NCBI RefSeq assembly: GCF_000021925.1
Contig: NC_011830.1
Span: 396,501 to 460,500 of the forward strand
Source: Desulfitobacterium hafniense DCB-2
GTDB lineage: Bacteria; Bacillota; Desulfitobacteriia; Desulfitobacteriales; Desulfitobacteriaceae
Direction: 5' to 3'
DNA: 64,000 nucleotides
In this document: in pieces, positions 60,678-64,000 of the stretch
How the letters are laid out: the number at the start of each line of letters is the position of its first letter
Position numbering within the stretch: the first letter of the stretch is position 1
The notes under the pieces: model-generated
What the model saw: only the letters and a program-made list of their open reading frames with translations
The model's database searches: none
What the model was told of the DNA's origin: nothing
Made by a program: the position numbers and the translations under genes

Positions 60678-63600
60678 ATGTTCTATCCTGTTAAGGTAGG
60701 GACGCGGGAACGCTGGAGTTATTCCAGAATTCGAGAAGTTCTCGACATGCCAAATCTAATCGAAATTCAGCAAAACTCTTATCAGTGGTTTCTTGATGAA
60801 GGGTTAAGGGAAATGTTCAGGGATATTTCCCCCATTCAAGATTTCACAGGCAACCTTGTATTGGAATTTATCGACTATAGTTTAGGAGAGCCTAAATACG
60901 AGGTGGAAGAGTGTAAGGAACGCGACGTAACGTATGCGGCACCTCTGCGGGTTAAAGTTCGTCTCATTAATAAAGAGACAGGGGAAGTGAAGGAACAAGA
61001 GGTCTTCATGGGTGATTTTCCCTTGATGACCACCAAAGGAACCTTCATTATTAACGGAGCAGAACGGGTTATCGTCAGTCAGCTGGTTCGTTCTCCCGGT
61101 GTTTACTATTCCGAAAGCATCGACCCCAGCGGGAAGAAAGTCTTCGGAGCGACGGTTATTCCTAACCGTGGAGCTTGGTTAGAGTTTGAAACGGACGTTA
61201 ATGATAATATTTTTGTTCGTGTGGATAGAACTCGTAAACTTCCAGCCACCGTATTGATTCGGGCTTTGGGTTATGCTACCAATGGGCAGATTGCCGAGCT
61301 TTTCGATGATAACGAGCATATCCGTATTACCCTGGAGCGGGATAATACGGAGTCGGCAGAGGAAGCCCTGGTGGAAATCTACAAGCGTCTGCGCCCGGGA
61401 GAACCTCCCACTGTGGACAGTGCGCGCTCTCTATTAGAAGCATTATTTTTTGATCCCAAGCGTTATGATCTGGCTAAAGTAGGCCGCTATAAACTCAATA
61501 AAAAGCTGAAGCTCAGTGTTCCTACTGATGTGCATCATTTGACCAAGGAAGATATCGTGGCTTCCCTGCGGCAAATGCTGACCCTGATGAGCGGAGAAGG
61601 ACATAAGGATGATATCGATCATCTGGGCAATCGCCGCCTTCGTTCCGTGGGAGAGCTGCTGCAGAACCAATTCCGGATCGGTTTATCCCGTATGGAGCGG
61701 GTGGTCCGGGAACGGATGACTATTCAGGATGTGGATGTGATCACGCCTCAGGTTCTGATCAATATCCGTCCTGTAGTGGCTGCCATTAAGGAATTCTTCG
61801 GCAGCAGTCAGTTGTCCCAATTTATGGACCAAACCAATCCTTTGGCTGAACTGACCCATAAGCGCCGTCTCAGTGCCCTGGGACCCGGTGGTCTAAGCCG
61901 TGAACGGGCCGGCTTTGAGGTGCGTGACGTTCACCACTCTCACTATGGCCGGATGTGCCCCATCGAGACTCCTGAAGGTCCCAACATCGGTTTGATCGGC
62001 TCCTTAAGCACCTATGGCCGGATTAATCCCTATGGATTTATTGAAGCTCCTTACCGTAAAGTGAACAATGGTCAGGTTACGGATCAGATCGATTACCTGA
62101 CCGCCGACGAAGAAGAGAAATTCGTCGTAGCTCAGGCCAATGCTCCTTTGACGGATGACGGGCATTTCATTGAAGAGAAGATCGATGGACGTCATGGTCC
62201 CGACTTCGTTTTGGTGGCGCCGGAGCGGATTGACTACATGGACGTTTCTCCGAAACAAATGGTATCCATCGCGACGGCCTTAATTCCCTTCCTGGAGCAC
62301 GACGACGCCAACCGTGCTTTGATGGGCGCTAACATGCAGCGGCAGGCTGTGCCCCTTTTGCGCACCGATGCTCCCTATGTGGGAACAGGGATGGAGTACA
62401 AAGCGGCCAAGGATTCCGGAGTCTGTGTCTTAGCTTCTAAAGACGGCACTGTGGAGCGGGCTACAGCCGAGGATATCATCATCCGTCATGACGACGGAAC
62501 CCTGGAGAAGCATAAACTCTTAAAGTACCTGCGCTCCAACCAGGGAACCTGTATCAATCAACGTCCCATCGTGATGAAGAATGAGCGGGTGGAAGCAGGT
62601 CAGATCATCGCTGACGGTCCATCTACGGATCATGGTGAGCTGGCTCTTGGCCGCAACGTTTTGATCGCTTTTATGACCTGGGAAGGTTATAACTATGAGG
62701 ATGCTATTCTGATCAGCGAAAAGCTGGTTAAGGAAGATTACTATACCTCCATCCACATTGAAGAGTATGAAGCCGATGCCCGGGACACTAAACTGGGACC
62801 GGAAGAAATTACCCGGGATATTCCTAACGTCGGGGAAGATGTGCTGAAAGATTTGGATGAGCGGGGAATTATCCGCATCGGTGCGGAAGTCAGCACCGGG
62901 GATATCCTGGTGGGTAAAGTTACTCCGAAAGGTGAAACGGAGCTTACCGCGGAAGAGCGCCTTCTCAGAGCCATTTTCGGCGAAAAAGCCCGGGAAGTGC
63001 GGGATACCTCTCTGCGTGTACCTCACGGGGAAGCCGGCAAGATCGTGGATGTCAAAGTCTTTACCCGGGAAAACGGGGATGAGCTGGCCCCTGGAGTCAA
63101 CGAGCTGGTACGGGTCTATATCGCTCAAAAACGGAAAATCTCCGTTGGGGATAAAATGGCCGGCCGCCACGGCAACAAAGGGGTTATCTCCCGCATTATG
63201 AAGCAGGAAGATATGCCTTTCCTGCCTGACGGAACTCCGGTGGAAATCGTCTTGAACCCCCTGGGTGTTCCTTCCCGGATGAACATCGGTCAGGTTATGG
63301 AAACCCATTTAGGCTGGGCGGCGAAAGCTCTCGGACTTCGTTTGGCCACACCGGTCTTTGACGGAGCACAGGAAGAGGATGTCTTTGCCACCCTTAGAAA
63401 AGCCGGACTTCCAGAGACAGGCAAAACCGTACTTTACGACGGACGGACGGGAGATCCCTTTGATAATAAGATTACCGTCGGCTATATGTACTTCCTGAAG
63501 CTCCACCATCTGGTGGACGACAAGATTCATGCCCGGTCCACCGGACCCTACAGCTTGGTTACACAGCAGCCCTTGGGCGGTAAAGCCCAATTCGGCGGTC

Positions 63601-64000
63601 AGCGTTTCGGGGAGATGGAGGTTTGGGCTCTGGAGGCTTATGGAGCAGCCTATACTCTCCAGGAGATTCTTACCGTCAAGTCTGACGATGTGGTGGGACG
63701 GGTCAAGACTTATGAAGCCATTGTTAAAGGTGAAAACATCCCTGAACCGGGAGTTCCGGAATCTTTTAAGGTTCTCATCAAAGAGTTGCAAAGCTTAGGG
63801 CTTGATGTCCGCGTGCTTTCTGAAAACGACGAAGAAATTGAAATCCGTGAAATCGATGAGGATGTGACCGAGACGGCGAAAGAGCTGGGCATCGATCTTC
63901 ATGAAGACCTCCCGGCGCCTGTCATCCATGAAGCCGGTGAAGGTGAGGATGATGAGTACTTCGAAGAGGACGAAGAAGCTGTTGATGATGAGCCGATGAC
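60678..64000 (+). CDS. rpoB: RNA polymerase beta subunit, C-terminal end outside the window
   Basis: About 1107 residues are visible, open to the right edge. MFYPVKVGTRERWSYSRIREVLDMPNLIEIQQNSYQWF is the typical Firmicute start. The rifampicin-pocket region reads SSQLSQFMDQTNPLAELTHKRRLSALGPGGLSRERAGFEVRDVHHSHYGRMCPIETPEGPNIGLIGSL, wild-type at the usual resistance residues. Later come GYNYEDAI, KVTPKGETELTAEERLLRAIFGEKAREVRDTSLRVPHGE and the GQRFGEMEVWALEAYGA region. The tail is acidic (EDDEYFEEDEEAVDDE). TGAGGGGTGAAG precedes the ATG. No frameshift seen. Confidence 0.97.
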   Translation, partial: MFYPVKVGTRERWSYSRIREVLDMPNLIEIQQNSYQWFLDEGLREMFRDISPIQDFTGNLVLEFIDYSLGEPKYEVEECKERDVTYAAPLRVKVRLINKETGEVKEQEVFMGDFPLMTTKGTFIINGAERVIVSQLVRSPGVYYSESIDPSGKKVFGATVIPNRGAWLEFETDVNDNIFVRVDRTRKLPATVLIRALGYATNGQIAELFDDNEHIRITLERDNTESAEEALVEIYKRLRPGEPPTVDSARSLLEALFFDPKRYDLAKVGRYKLNKKLKLSVPTDVHHLTKEDIVASLRQMLTLMSGEGHKDDIDHLGNRRLRSVGELLQNQFRIGLSRMERVVRERMTIQDVDVITPQVLINIRPVVAAIKEFFGSSQLSQFMDQTNPLAELTHKRRLSALGPGGLSRERAGFEVRDVHHSHYGRMCPIETPEGPNIGLIGSLSTYGRINPYGFIEAPYRKVNNGQVTDQIDYLTADEEEKFVVAQANAPLTDDGHFIEEKIDGRHGPDFVLVAPERIDYMDVSPKQMVSIATALIPFLEHDDANRALMGANMQRQAVPLLRTDAPYVGTGMEYKAAKDSGVCVLASKDGTVERATAEDIIIRHDDGTLEKHKLLKYLRSNQGTCINQRPIVMKNERVEAGQIIADGPSTDHGELALGRNVLIAFMTWEGYNYEDAILISEKLVKEDYYTSIHIEEYEADARDTKLGPEEITRDIPNVGEDVLKDLDERGIIRIGAEVSTGDILVGKVTPKGETELTAEERLLRAIFGEKAREVRDTSLRVPHGEAGKIVDVKVFTRENGDELAPGVNELVRVYIAQKRKISVGDKMAGRHGNKGVISRIMKQEDMPFLPDGTPVEIVLNPLGVPSRMNIGQVMETHLGWAAKALGLRLATPVFDGAQEEDVFATLRKAGLPETGKTVLYDGRTGDPFDNKITVGYMYFLKLHHLVDDKIHARSTGPYSLVTQQPLGGKAQFGGQRFGEMEVWALEAYGAAYTLQEILTVKSDDVVGRVKTYEAIVKGENIPEPGVPESFKVLIKELQSLGLDVRVLSENDEEIEIREIDEDVTETAKELGIDLHEDLPAPVIHEAGEGEDDEYFEEDEEAVDDEPM

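Overview
The window looks like a chromosomal segment of a strictly anaerobic, spore-forming, low-to-mid GC Firmicute of the Peptococcaceae, most likely Desulfitobacterium (close to D. hafniense). That species call is inference. It rests on the glycyl-radical and microcompartment metabolism, the ctsR-mcsA-mcsB-clpC-radA, carD-yacL-ispD-ispF-gltX and cysE-cysS-mrnC-thyX-rlmB-sigH gene orders, a T-box, Firmicute-type promoters, SigH, rubrerythrin and frequent TTG starts.

Bases 1-14,280 hold one metabolic system in two divergent units. The leftward unit (about 5,800 to beyond base 1) encodes a degenerate amidohydrolase-fold protein, an EutJ-type chaperone that appears frameshifted, an EutN vertex protein, a PduS/RnfC-type flavo-Fe-S protein, a PduT-type shell trimer, an EutQ-like cupin protein, two nearly identical shell hexamer proteins and the start of a CoA-acylating aldehyde dehydrogenase. 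The rightward unit encodes a sigma-54 activator, a glycyl radical enzyme with the features of isethionate sulfite-lyase, its radical-SAM activase and a TRAP transporter (DctP plus fused DctQM). The predicted route is isethionate uptake, cleavage to sulfite and acetaldehyde, and acetaldehyde oxidation to acetyl-CoA in the microcompartment. Both units start at good -24/-12 promoters, each preceded at matching distances by GTTGC...GCAAC inverted repeats, so one regulator probably drives both.

Bases 14,300-30,600 are a mosaic: Y-family polymerase, a calcium-loop repeat protein behind a flagellar-type (SigD) promoter, nitroreductase, YgjP-type peptidase, lipase, an insertion sequence with terminal inverted repeats, a YdcF-like protein, PBP1A, PanB, a Nudix hydrolase, two MFS transporters, rubrerythrin and a UspA protein. 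A small dispersed repeat occurs at 28.6 kb and again at 42.9 kb.

Bases 30,700-52,460 are housekeeping: the CtsR stress operon, radA, carD behind two tandem near-consensus promoters, isoprenoid genes, gltX, a T-box-controlled cysE-cysS operon, sigH, tRNA-Tyr and initiator tRNA-Met, then rpmG-secE-nusG-rplK-rplA-(L10 leader)-rplJ-rplL. Between rplL and rpoB, which are usually adjacent, lie about 8 kb of signalling genes: a SARP-type response regulator, a hybrid kinase with two kinase modules, a chemoreceptor and an EAL-HDOD protein. The window ends inside rpoB, which has its own promoter and a structured leader.
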